Shown here: positions 44,526-52,377 of the stretch, one piece after another
Layout of the letters: the number at the start of each line of letters is the position of its first letter
Numbering within the stretch: the first letter of the stretch is position 1
Origin: an uncultured Prevotellaceae bacterium
GTDB lineage: Bacteria; Bacteroidota; Bacteroidia; Bacteroidales; Bacteroidaceae
Length of the DNA stretch: 64,000 nucleotides
Assembly: GCA_902779455.1 (NCBI GenBank)
Contig: CACZBS010000034.1
Span: forward strand, 1-64,000
Direction: 5' to 3'
Notes under the pieces: model-generated
The model's input: only the letters and a program-made list of their open reading frames with translations
The model's database searches: none
Told to the model about the DNA's origin: nothing
Program-made: the position numbers and the translations under genes

Positions 44526-44554
44526 GCCTTGGAGGGGAGCCGCTGCGCCTCCCT

Positions 44555-47500
44555 TCAGTTCGCCAGCGCCAAGATATACGTTTCCAGTGACATCAGGTCG
44601 CTGTCGATGATGTTGATGAGGTGGCGGCAGTCCAGGATATCCTCCTGTGTGGTGGCACCCGCGATCAGGGTTTCGACCCTGTCGATATTGTCTTGGATCT
44701 TGCTCACCATGTTCCACAGGTCCGTTTGGGCGTGTTCGGCGTCAATTTCACTAAGCTCATTGACCCTCTTCTGGAGGTTGTTCTTGCTCCAGTTGAGGTC
44801 CGCTGTCAGCTTGGCCTTGTCCGCGGTGGGGTCGTAGTCCAGGATTCCGATGATGCCCGTCAGGTCGGCCACGCTGATCCTGTTGTCGGCGTTCACGTCG
44901 GCAGTCATGGTGTTGAACGGCGCCGGCGTCTGTCCGACGAGGTGATGGGCCATGGCCATGACGTCTGCGCTGTTCACCACGCCGTCGTCGTTGACGTCGC
45001 CCGCCATAGGCCCGCTCACCTTCGTGAGGTAGCCCGGATCCAGCTGGCCGTAGTCGATGCGGGCATAGCTGGCGTCCACGTGCTCGGGGTCGTACGCCGT
45101 GCCCCGTCCGCCCACGAGGCTGGTGCAGCCCAGGAACATGGCTTGGGTGCGATCCGTCAGGGACCAAGTGGTCCATCCGTCGCCCACACGGATGGTGGTG
45201 AGCGCAGAGCATCCGTAGAACATGCTTCCCATGTCGGTGACTGTTAAGGTGTTGAAGCCCGTCAGGTCAAGCGTCTTCAAGGCTGAACACCTAAAGAACA
45301 TGCCTGCCATGCTAGAGGCGTTGTCCGTGCTGAAGTGGCTCAGGTCGAGGCTCTGCAAGGATTCACACCATTGGAACATATACGCCATGATGCTGACCTT
45401 GCTGGTGTTCAGGTATTCCATTCCCGTGATGGACTGCAGACGGTCCATGCCATAGAACCATGAATAGGTGGACGTCGGACGGGCTTCGGCGAACGAGGCA
45501 TCGAAGACAACCCGGGTGACTGACTCGTAGGTGTCGTCCGCGTACCACTCCGGATCGTCGTATCTCGTGTTCAGGCTGTAGGAAGTCCCCGGGCGATGCC
45601 TGCGCTGTTCGTCGTAGTAGAATGTCAGCGTGGTGTTCTCGGGGGTATAGACGGCGTAGGGCATGAGCCATGTCGAGAAGTAGCCCGGATCATTCGTTCC
45701 GCCGTCGATGTGGGCGAGGTTTTTCTCCGTGGTGTATTCGTTGTAAGTCGTCCCTTGGCCGCCCACCAGTTTGAAGCAGCCCTCGAACATGTAGTTGCTG
45801 TTGGTCACGCCCGCCGTGGTCCAGCCGTCGCCTACGTAGATGGTGGCGAGTTTGTAGCACTGATAGAACATCTGCTGCATCCCGGTCACGTTCTTCGTCG
45901 TGAAACTGCTCAGGTCGAGGCTGGTGAGGGCCGAGCATTGATAGAACATCGCGTTCATCTGGGTGACCTTGTCCGTGTTGAGATGGCTCAGGTCAACTTC
46001 TGGCAATAACGAGCATTTGCCGAACATGAAGTCCATGTTGGTGACCTCGCTGGTGTTCAGGTATTCCATTCCATAGATATGACACAGTGCAGTCATGCCA
46101 TAGAACCATGAATAGGTGGACGTCGGACGGGCGTTGGCGAACGAGGGGTCGAATTCGACCTGGCCGATATTATCGGCGATGCTCTCCCACTCCGGATCTT
46201 CTGCTCCCGTGTTCAGGTCGTAGGTCGTGCCGCTGCGGGTGCTGCGATAATTGTCGCAGTAGAAGGTGAGGACGGTGTGGCCGTAGACGGCGTAGGTCTG
46301 GGTGTCGCTGAAGTAGCCCTCCTTCCAGACGACGTAGTCTGACGTCATCGTCGAGAACGACGGGTGAGCCCCGGTGGGGTAGGTCAGGACGCAGGGACGG
46401 GACGTCGTGCCGGTGCCCCTGCAGGCGCCGTCGGCCATGTTTTCCGCCAGGGAGCTCGAGACGGTCAGCAGCTGCAGGCCGCTCATGTTGCCAAGCATGG
46501 CGCCGGTGATGGTGCCGCTGCCGGTCGTGAATCCGCTCAGGTCGAGCTTCGTGAGCCCCGAGCAGCCATTGAACATGTAGCGCATGTTGTTGACGCCGGC
46601 CGTGTTGAATTTGCTCACGTCGAGGCTGCTCAGCCGGGAGCAGTTATAGAACATGCCGGCCATGCTGGTGACCTTGTCGGTGTTGAATTTGCTCACGTCG
46701 AGCTTCGTGAGGCCCGAGCAGCCTGCGAACATATTCTCCATGGTGGTGACCTGGTCCGTCTTGAGTAAATACAGCATCGGGATGGAGGTGAGGTTCTTCA
46801 TGCCCATGAACCAGTTGTAGCAGCTGGTGGGGCGGGCGTGCATAAACTTCCATTGAAACTCTACCGATGTGATGTCCTCACGAATGTCGAACCAGCCCGG
46901 GTCAAGCGTGCCCTCGTTCAGGGCGTAGACCGTCGAGGTCGCCTTCTTGTCGTCATAGTAGTCGTCGTAGTAGAAGACGAGCTTGGTTCCGTCCTCTAAT
47001 TGAGCGTAGGGCTTGAGGTTCTCGGTGACGAAGTATCCGCCATTCCATTCGACGTAGGATGGGGTCATTTTGAAGAACTCCGCGTGCGAGGTCGTGGGAT
47101 ATATCAGCGTGCAGGGCGTGGTGACGTTGCCGTCCGCGTCGCTGCCTATTCCGGAACAGGCACCATGGCCCAACTCATTGAAAAGGGAAATCAGCCTGTC
47201 GGACAAACTCAGCGTCCGCAGGGATCTTAGGTGCCAAAACATTTCGTAGGTTCTTACACCGCTTCTGATCTGGAATCCGCTCGCGTCAAGGCTGGTGAGG
47301 CTGGTGCATTCCCTGAACATATGGTCCATGTCGAGGACCTTGGAGACGTCGAAATGGCTCACGTCGAGGCTGGTGAGGCTGGAGCACATAAAGAACATAT
47401 ATTCCATGTAGGAGACCTTCGAGGTGTTGAAGTGGCTCACGTCGAGGCTGGTGAGGCTTTCGCATAGGGAGAACATATACCCCATGTCGGTGACCTCGGC

Positions 47501-48274
47501 AGTGTTGAAACTGCTCAGGTTGATGCTGGTGAGTGAGTTGCAAAAATTAAACATACAACGCATGCTTTTGACTTTGGAGGTGTCGAAGGTGCTCAGGTTA
47601 AGCCTTTCGAGTCTTTGGCAGTGACCGAACATGTAAGACATGTCGGTGACCTCGCTGGTGTTCAGATAGTTAAGTCCAATGATAGTGTGTACAATACCAT
47701 TATCGAACCACTTGTAGCAACTGGTGGGGCGGGCATAGCTGAACCTGCTATCAAAAATAACGCTATCTGCAGAATGATTGTGTTGATACCATCCAGGTTC
47801 ATCGGTTCCTTCGTTCAGAGGGTAACAGTGAAAGAGGCTTTCGCTATGATCACCCATTCTATCATCGTAGCGGAACGTCAGTGACCCGTATGTTCTGTCG
47901 AACACGACATAGGCTTGCGGGTCATAAAACTTCAATTCGATGCTGGTAATGTTCGCCAAACTGGGGTATAAGATTTGCATCTTGGCAATGGTACTGGCAC
48001 TAAGCGTATGCGTGAAGGTGTGGGCACTGGTGGTGGTGGGAGGCTTAGTGACATAATAGCTTGAGTCAAAGTGGAACAGCTCGACGCCATTGCGAATGAC
48101 ATGGCCTGACTCAATGGTAATCGCTTGATCCATGGCAAGCACTCGGAGCGCATCGACTTCCCAGGAAGTGAGCTCGTAATCATCCAAGATCCTAATGGAT
48201 TCAGTGTTCGCTGCTCTTGCACTCCCCAGCATGGTGAGGAGCATGACGATGATGAATGTAATTCTCTGTTTCAT
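44555..48274 (-). CDS. DUF285 (BspA-like) surface protein with dockerin pair and helical C-terminus
   Basis: A 1239-residue secreted protein (signal peptide about 1-21). Four blocks of DUF285 repeats such as VTDMSYMFGHCQRLERLNLSTFDTSKVKSM, each block introduced by LTFYYD and ARPTSCY/ARPTSTYSWF segments, at about 140-360, 430-600, 650-830 and 870-1030. Residues about 1088-1148 form a full two-repeat dockerin type I (GDVNDDGVVNSADVMAMAHH and ADVNADNRISVADLTGII). Unlike its neighbours the chain continues with about 90 mostly helical residues (LNWSKNNLQKRVNELSEI). Likely a surface adhesion or binding protein. Confidence 0.88.
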   Translation of the reverse strand: MKQRITFIIVMLLTMLGSARAANTESIRILDDYELTSWEVDALRVLAMDQAITIESGHVIRNGVELFHFDSSYYVTKPPTTTSAHTFTHTLSASTIAKMQILYPSLANITSIELKFYDPQAYVVFDRTYGSLTFRYDDRMGDHSESLFHCYPLNEGTDEPGWYQHNHSADSVIFDSRFSYARPTSCYKWFDNGIVHTIIGLNYLNTSEVTDMSYMFGHCQRLERLNLSTFDTSKVKSMRCMFNFCNSLTSINLSSFNTAEVTDMGYMFSLCESLTSLDVSHFNTSKVSYMEYMFFMCSSLTSLDVSHFDVSKVLDMDHMFRECTSLTSLDASGFQIRSGVRTYEMFWHLRSLRTLSLSDRLISLFNELGHGACSGIGSDADGNVTTPCTLIYPTTSHAEFFKMTPSYVEWNGGYFVTENLKPYAQLEDGTKLVFYYDDYYDDKKATSTVYALNEGTLDPGWFDIREDITSVEFQWKFMHARPTSCYNWFMGMKNLTSIPMLYLLKTDQVTTMENMFAGCSGLTKLDVSKFNTDKVTSMAGMFYNCSRLSSLDVSKFNTAGVNNMRYMFNGCSGLTKLDLSGFTTGSGTITGAMLGNMSGLQLLTVSSSLAENMADGACRGTGTTSRPCVLTYPTGAHPSFSTMTSDYVVWKEGYFSDTQTYAVYGHTVLTFYCDNYRSTRSGTTYDLNTGAEDPEWESIADNIGQVEFDPSFANARPTSTYSWFYGMTALCHIYGMEYLNTSEVTNMDFMFGKCSLLPEVDLSHLNTDKVTQMNAMFYQCSALTSLDLSSFTTKNVTGMQQMFYQCYKLATIYVGDGWTTAGVTNSNYMFEGCFKLVGGQGTTYNEYTTEKNLAHIDGGTNDPGYFSTWLMPYAVYTPENTTLTFYYDEQRRHRPGTSYSLNTRYDDPEWYADDTYESVTRVVFDASFAEARPTSTYSWFYGMDRLQSITGMEYLNTSKVSIMAYMFQWCESLQSLDLSHFSTDNASSMAGMFFRCSALKTLDLTGFNTLTVTDMGSMFYGCSALTTIRVGDGWTTWSLTDRTQAMFLGCTSLVGGRGTAYDPEHVDASYARIDYGQLDPGYLTKVSGPMAGDVNDDGVVNSADVMAMAHHLVGQTPAPFNTMTADVNADNRISVADLTGIIGILDYDPTADKAKLTADLNWSKNNLQKRVNELSEIDAEHAQTDLWNMVSKIQDNIDRVETLIAGATTQEDILDCRHLINIIDSDLMSLETYILALAN

Positions 48275-48301
48275 AGCCGTTATGATTGTTTGTTATGTAG
48301 G

Positions 48302-48309
48302 CAAAGTTA
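48302..48309 (-). promoter_or_regulatory. -7 box of the DUF285 gene
   Basis: Minus strand TAACTTTG, 28 bp before the start; no clear -33. Confidence 0.55.
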
Positions 48310-48364
48310 TGAAAAATAATTGATACGACATACGTTTCGCCGCATTTTTTTTAAAAAGTGTTAC

Positions 48365-48390
48365 GTTTAGACAAGAAACCTTGTCTAAAC
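48365..48390. promoter_or_regulatory. Perfect 11-bp inverted repeat upstream of the DUF285 gene
   Basis: GTTTAGACAAG (48365-48375), loop AAAC, CTTGTCTAAAC (48380-48390). There is no T-run. It lies about 55 bp upstream of the -7 box, so it may be an operator or a hairpin. Confidence 0.6.
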
Positions 48391-48642
48391 ATGACAAAAT
48401 GTTAAAATCCCGATGAAAAAGCCCTCACAAACCCGCATCTTTTTTCGTCGTCATCCCCAGCGGTCCGCCCGCTCGTTTTCCCCCTCTTTTTGGGTGGAGG
48501 TAGGGTGGGGGGCAGACATTATTCCATATCCGCTAAAAAATGCTCTTTACAAAAACAAATTAAAACCCCAAAAACAAAAGAAAACAGTATTCGTCTTCCC
48601 CGTTCTCAATCTGTTTTTCTGGCTGCGCACAGCCCGACAGGC

Positions 48643-48741
48643 ATGACGGCGCCAGCAGCGCCCCTCTCTTCAGGCATGACGGCGCTAGCCGCTCCCCTCC
48701 CTTCAGGCATGACGGCGCAGCCGCTCCCCTCCCTTCAGGCA
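48643..48741. repeat. 33-bp tandem repeats derived from the MITE end
   Basis: Three tandem units of CATGACGGCGC plus (T)AGCCGCTCCCCTCCCTTCAG lead directly into the complete element at 48741. The array looks like repeated duplication of the element's terminus. Confidence 0.85.
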
Positions 48742-48932
48742 TGACGGCGCTAGCCGCTCCCCTCCCTTCAAGGGGAGGGGTCGGGGGTGGGGTCTCTAAC
48801 TTTAATCAATGAGGATTGTTACACGAAATTTTGTGAAACTCTTTTAGGACAGGAAAAGCCGTGGGGGATAAGTTAGAGACCCCACCCCCAACCCCTCCCC
48901 TTGAGGGGAGGGGAGCGGCTAGCGCCGTCATG
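48741..48932. repeat. Full-length 192-bp MITE-like element
   Basis: About 63-bp inverted ends (TGACGGCGCTAGCCGCTCCC to TCTCTAACTTTA and its complement) flank a core with CACGAAATTTTGTGAAACTC. The core closely matches that of 49327-49519. No coding capacity. Confidence 0.9.
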
Positions 48933-49065
48933 CCCTTGCGCGCCCGCGGTAGTTCCCTCTCAGCTAGCGCCGTCATCCCCTTGCGTGCCCGCGGTGGTTC
49001 CCCTCAGCTAGCGCCGTCATCCCCCTGCGCGCCGCGCGGTGGTTCCCCTCAGCTGCGCCGTCATT
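48920..49065. repeat. About 45-bp tandem repeats, three units
   Basis: CTAGCGCCGTCAT, then CCCTTGCGTGCCCGCGGTGG and TTCCCCTCAG, repeated three times with drift, starting in the right end of the preceding element. Confidence 0.8.
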
Positions 49066-49153
49066 CTTTCATACCAGATTGTAAGGATTATTGACAATTC
49101 TTAGAGATATTTTTCTAATTCCCTGATTTTAAACCATTTGGCTATTTTTAAAA

Positions 49154-49241
49154 AAGAAGGGCCGCTTTTCGATGCGAGAAGCGGTCCTTTTTGAGTCGAA
49201 AAGTGGCACTTCTTGAAGCGAGAAGCGGTGCTTTTTGTAAA
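49154..49241. repeat. 4x22-bp quasi-palindromic array, copy 3
   Basis: Units at 49154-49175, 49176-49197, 49198-49219 and 49220-49241, with cores such as AAGCGGTGCTT and AAGTGGCACTT. The array length is exactly 88 bp, as in the other two copies. The flanks differ from copies 1 and 2. Confidence 0.85.
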
Positions 49242-49326
49242 GCGGGCGGGTGGATTGTAAAATAATTTCGTACTTTAGAGGGCGGCTTGGCGGCTTCCCC
49301 TTTAGCTGCGCCTTCATTTTTTTGTG

Positions 49327-49519
49327 CATGACGGCGCAGCCGCTCCCCTCCCTTCAAGGGGAGGGGTCGGGGGTGGGGTCTCTAACTTTAACATTGAGAA
49401 ATCTCACACGAAATCATGTGAAACTCTTTTGGGGCCTGGAAAAACTGTGTGGGATTAGTTACAGACCCCACCCCCAACCCCTCCCCTTGAAGGGAGGGGA
49501 GCAGCTGGCGCCGTCATCC
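49327..49519. repeat. Full-length 193-bp MITE-like element
   Basis: The same inverted ends as 48741-48932, with core CACGAAATCATGTGAAACTC. Together with the preceding repeats it fills the 1.3-kb gap 48275-49619, where no gene is seen. Confidence 0.9.
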
Positions 49520-49619
49520 CCTGAGGGCGGCATGGCGGCTTTGCTTTCAGCTGCGCCGTCATGCCCGTCGGTCCGTGCGCCAGCCCCTCCTCCCCTTCGG
49601 GGAGGCCGGGAGGGGTCGT

Positions 49620-52055
49620 TCACTCCCTCCCTCCTGCGCCAATGACTCTCTTTCTGCCACCGACGATATAGACGCCGGGGGAGAGGGAGCGGGAGGCGGG
49701 GAGGCGGCGGCCGTCGAGGGAGTAGACGGGGGCGGGGGCTGCCTGGTCGGCGGCGACGGCGGTGATGGCGTCGGGCTCGGGGACGTGGCCGAAGAGCTGC
49801 CACTCAGAGAGCTGGAAGACGGTGGAGGCGGCGTCGCGGCGCTGCTGGACGTATAGGCGGAACCAGGTGAAGGCGGTGTCGGCCGGCTGCACGTCGTAGG
49901 TGCGGGTGAGGTAGCGGCTGGGGAACAGCTCGTCGGTGCGGCTGTCGAGGTCGGTCCATGTGCGGCCGTCGCTGCTGCCCTGGAGCCGCCATGTGCGCGG
50001 GTCGCGCTCCGGGGCGTCGTTGGCCGAGCTGATGCTGTAGCTGGTGAGCACGATGGGCTCGCGGAGACGATAGCGCAGCCAGACGGTGCCCGCGGGGTTG
50101 ATGTTGGCGCAGAACTTCGTCGTCAGGTTGTTGTCGATGGCCATCGCGGGCGCCTCGGCGCTGTTGACGCCCTGGTGCGAGGTGGTGAGCTGTCCGCCCT
50201 CGGTGGTCGTCAGGTCGTCGGGCAGCATGAAGCCCCGGATGTCGACCTTGCCCGAGCCGATGCGGCGCGAGTCGCGGTCGTCGAGGGCGATGTCGACGGT
50301 GTAGCGTCCCTCCTCCTCGGGGGTGAAGAAGAGCGAGAGCGAGTCCTCCGAGTTGGCGCGGACGATGAGGCCTGTGCGCGTGGCCACCTTGCGCTGCTCG
50401 CCGGCGTTGCGATAGGCAAAGAGGAAGGCCTCGCGATAGAGCTCGTCGCCCGTGTTGCGCACCTTGATGCGCACCTCCTGCGGCTGCGTGGCGATGTGGT
50501 TGCCGGGGTAGTCGATGGCCGTGACGCGGATGCTGACGTAGGGGTGGGCCTTGAGCTGCATCGTCCCGTTAGCGTTGACGGTGCAGCTGACGTACATGAA
50601 CTCCGAGCCGGTGAGCCATCGCTCCGTGCCCTGCTCGCGGCTGACGGGCTGGATGCGATAGTCGCCGGCGGGAAGGAGACCGTAGATGTCGCGCGAGATG
50701 CCGACGAAGCCGTAGCCCGGGGGCAGGGGGTCGCCGTTGCTCCACTGGTCGATGACGTCGACGACGCGGCCCTCCTCGTCGACGGTGGCCAGTCCGAAGT
50801 CGAAGACGTGGGTGCCGACGTCGAGCGAGTTCCACAGGTCGTAGACGATGTAGCGGCCACTGCTGACCGACAGCTCGGTGAAGTTGACCTTCACCTCCTT
50901 CGGCTCCTCGGGCAGCCCCGTGGGCGGCTGGATGCCGATGATGGCCTCCTGGCCCATGGAGTAGCCGTCAGGCGTGGGACTGGCTCCGATGCCCGACTGG
51001 TCGTCGGGGTTGAGCACGGAGAGGCGGAAGAATCCGTTGCACCATCCGCCCCAGCCCCAGTTGATGTGGAACAGGCCGTCGGCGTCGTAGCCGTCGCAGA
51101 CGAAGGCGTGGGCCCCGCCCGTGTTGACGGCCGCATAGTAGACGGGCCGGCCCTCGGCCAGCTCGCGCCAGATGAGGCCCTCCCACGAGTCGATGGTGTG
51201 GCCGGCGCGCGAGACGAGGCGCGTGTTGACATCGTAGCCGAAGTACTCGCGCAGCGCCCGCGCCCCTTCGCCCGAGAGGGTGGCGGAGCCGGCGGGGGCG
51301 TAGGTCATGTGGCTGGCCTGTCCGACGTAGAGCATGAGCGTGGCGATGGCGGCGCCGTCGGCATTGCCGTCGTAGTGGTCGCGCATGGCGTCCCAGTCGA
51401 AGGTGACGGAGCGCAGCTGACCGCGCGTATAGGTCTGGCCGTCGACGTCGTAGGAGTAGCTCGGGATGACCTCCGTCGGGCCCTGCGGCCAGCGGTGGTG
51501 ATACATGATCTGGGCGATGGCCGTGGCCACGCAGCCCGTCGGGCAGCGCTGTCCACCCAGCGAGGGGCAGTTGTTGTTGTAGGGCGCCCCCTGGTCCCAT
51601 GTCGTCGTCATCAGGACGGGCACGGGCGTGCGCTCCGCGGCGTCGGCCGCCCGCATCAGGGGCTGCTGCGTCTGCGGCTGCGCGTCGTCGTCGAGGGCCG
51701 CGATGGCGTCGGCATAGCCGTCGAGCCATGCCTGCATGTTGGTCGGGATGCGGGCCGGGTCGAAGGTGCCGCCGTCGGCATAGCCCAGGATGGGGGCCGT
51801 GCGGTCGTCGCCCGAGACGACGACGAAGCCGCCGTCAGCAGGGTCGAGGTCGAAGATGTAGTAGGGGGATGTCGTGGCGCCGGGGCGGGCCGGCGCGCGG
51901 TGGGCGAGGTGGGGGGCCGTGCTGACCCCGCGACCTTTCGTCTGTGCGAAGCGGCGGGCCTGTTCACGGGCCTGCTCGCGGCTGACGGGTGCTGCCACGG
52001 CGGTCATGGCGACAAGGGCCATGGCTAACGGCAGCGTGAGGAGTCTTTTCGTCAT
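49620..52055 (-). CDS. C10 family (streptopain-like) cysteine protease, secreted
   Basis: An 811-residue protein. Signal peptide to about residue 22; propeptide-like region (about 24-145, with SPYYIFDLDPADGGFVVVSG); peptidase domain about 146-375 with the catalytic pair C175 (CPTGCVATAIAQIMYHHRWP) and H316 (GGAHAFVCDGYD), followed by FHINWGWGGWCNGFF. A beta-rich middle region and a discoidin (F5/8 type C)-like domain follow (about 622-755, IDNNLTTKFCANI, WRLQGSSDGRTW). The tail PVYSLDGRRLPASRSLSPGV and onwards resembles T9SS type A signals. Related to PrtT and SpeB; substrates could be host or dietary protein. A -7 box lies 32 bp upstream. Confidence 0.93.
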   Translation of the reverse strand: MTKRLLTLPLAMALVAMTAVAAPVSREQAREQARRFAQTKGRGVSTAPHLAHRAPARPGATTSPYYIFDLDPADGGFVVVSGDDRTAPILGYADGGTFDPARIPTNMQAWLDGYADAIAALDDDAQPQTQQPLMRAADAAERTPVPVLMTTTWDQGAPYNNNCPSLGGQRCPTGCVATAIAQIMYHHRWPQGPTEVIPSYSYDVDGQTYTRGQLRSVTFDWDAMRDHYDGNADGAAIATLMLYVGQASHMTYAPAGSATLSGEGARALREYFGYDVNTRLVSRAGHTIDSWEGLIWRELAEGRPVYYAAVNTGGAHAFVCDGYDADGLFHINWGWGGWCNGFFRLSVLNPDDQSGIGASPTPDGYSMGQEAIIGIQPPTGLPEEPKEVKVNFTELSVSSGRYIVYDLWNSLDVGTHVFDFGLATVDEEGRVVDVIDQWSNGDPLPPGYGFVGISRDIYGLLPAGDYRIQPVSREQGTERWLTGSEFMYVSCTVNANGTMQLKAHPYVSIRVTAIDYPGNHIATQPQEVRIKVRNTGDELYREAFLFAYRNAGEQRKVATRTGLIVRANSEDSLSLFFTPEEEGRYTVDIALDDRDSRRIGSGKVDIRGFMLPDDLTTTEGGQLTTSHQGVNSAEAPAMAIDNNLTTKFCANINPAGTVWLRYRLREPIVLTSYSISSANDAPERDPRTWRLQGSSDGRTWTDLDSRTDELFPSRYLTRTYDVQPADTAFTWFRLYVQQRRDAASTVFQLSEWQLFGHVPEPDAITAVAADQAAPAPVYSLDGRRLPASRSLSPGVYIVGGRKRVIGAGGRE

Positions 52056-52086
52056 AATAAATATAGTTAGAGTCTGAATTTGTCGT

Positions 52087-52094
52087 CAAAGTTA
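52087..52094 (-). promoter_or_regulatory. -7 box of the C10 protease gene
   Basis: Minus strand TAACTTTG; predicted leader about 26 nt. Confidence 0.55.
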
Positions 52095-52206
52095 CAGACT
52101 TTTTCCCGAATAATCCTCACACCGGCAGTTTTTTTAACGTCCTTTAGAGATAGAAGTCGGACTTGTAACTACTCAGCACCCTCAAGATAAGTGCTCCTTT
52201 CGGAGC

Positions 52207-52324
52207 AGAAATCTTACAAATCTGTCCAAATCTTCCAAAAAAGGATAAGAGATTACAAATCTGTCCAAATCTTCCAAAAAAGGATAAGAGATTTGAAAGA
52301 TTTTGAGTAGATTTGTAAGATTTC
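52207..52324. repeat. Inverted repeat with internal 39-bp tandem duplication
   Basis: A 39-bp unit beginning TTACAAATCTGTCC occurs twice in perfect tandem (52214-52252 and 52253-52291). Outer arms of about 33 bp, starting AGAAATCTTACAAATCT, are inverted at about 52292-52324. It lies after the 1088-residue gene and may end its transcript. Confidence 0.85.
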
Positions 52325-52377
52325 TCGCCGTAGGCGACTCTTTTTTGTTGTTCGCTGAAGAGAATGTTCTGGGGGGC

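Noticed and set aside
48861-49094. 77-codon frame in the repeat-rich gap
   Set aside because: Made wholly of MITE-end and tandem-repeat sequence.
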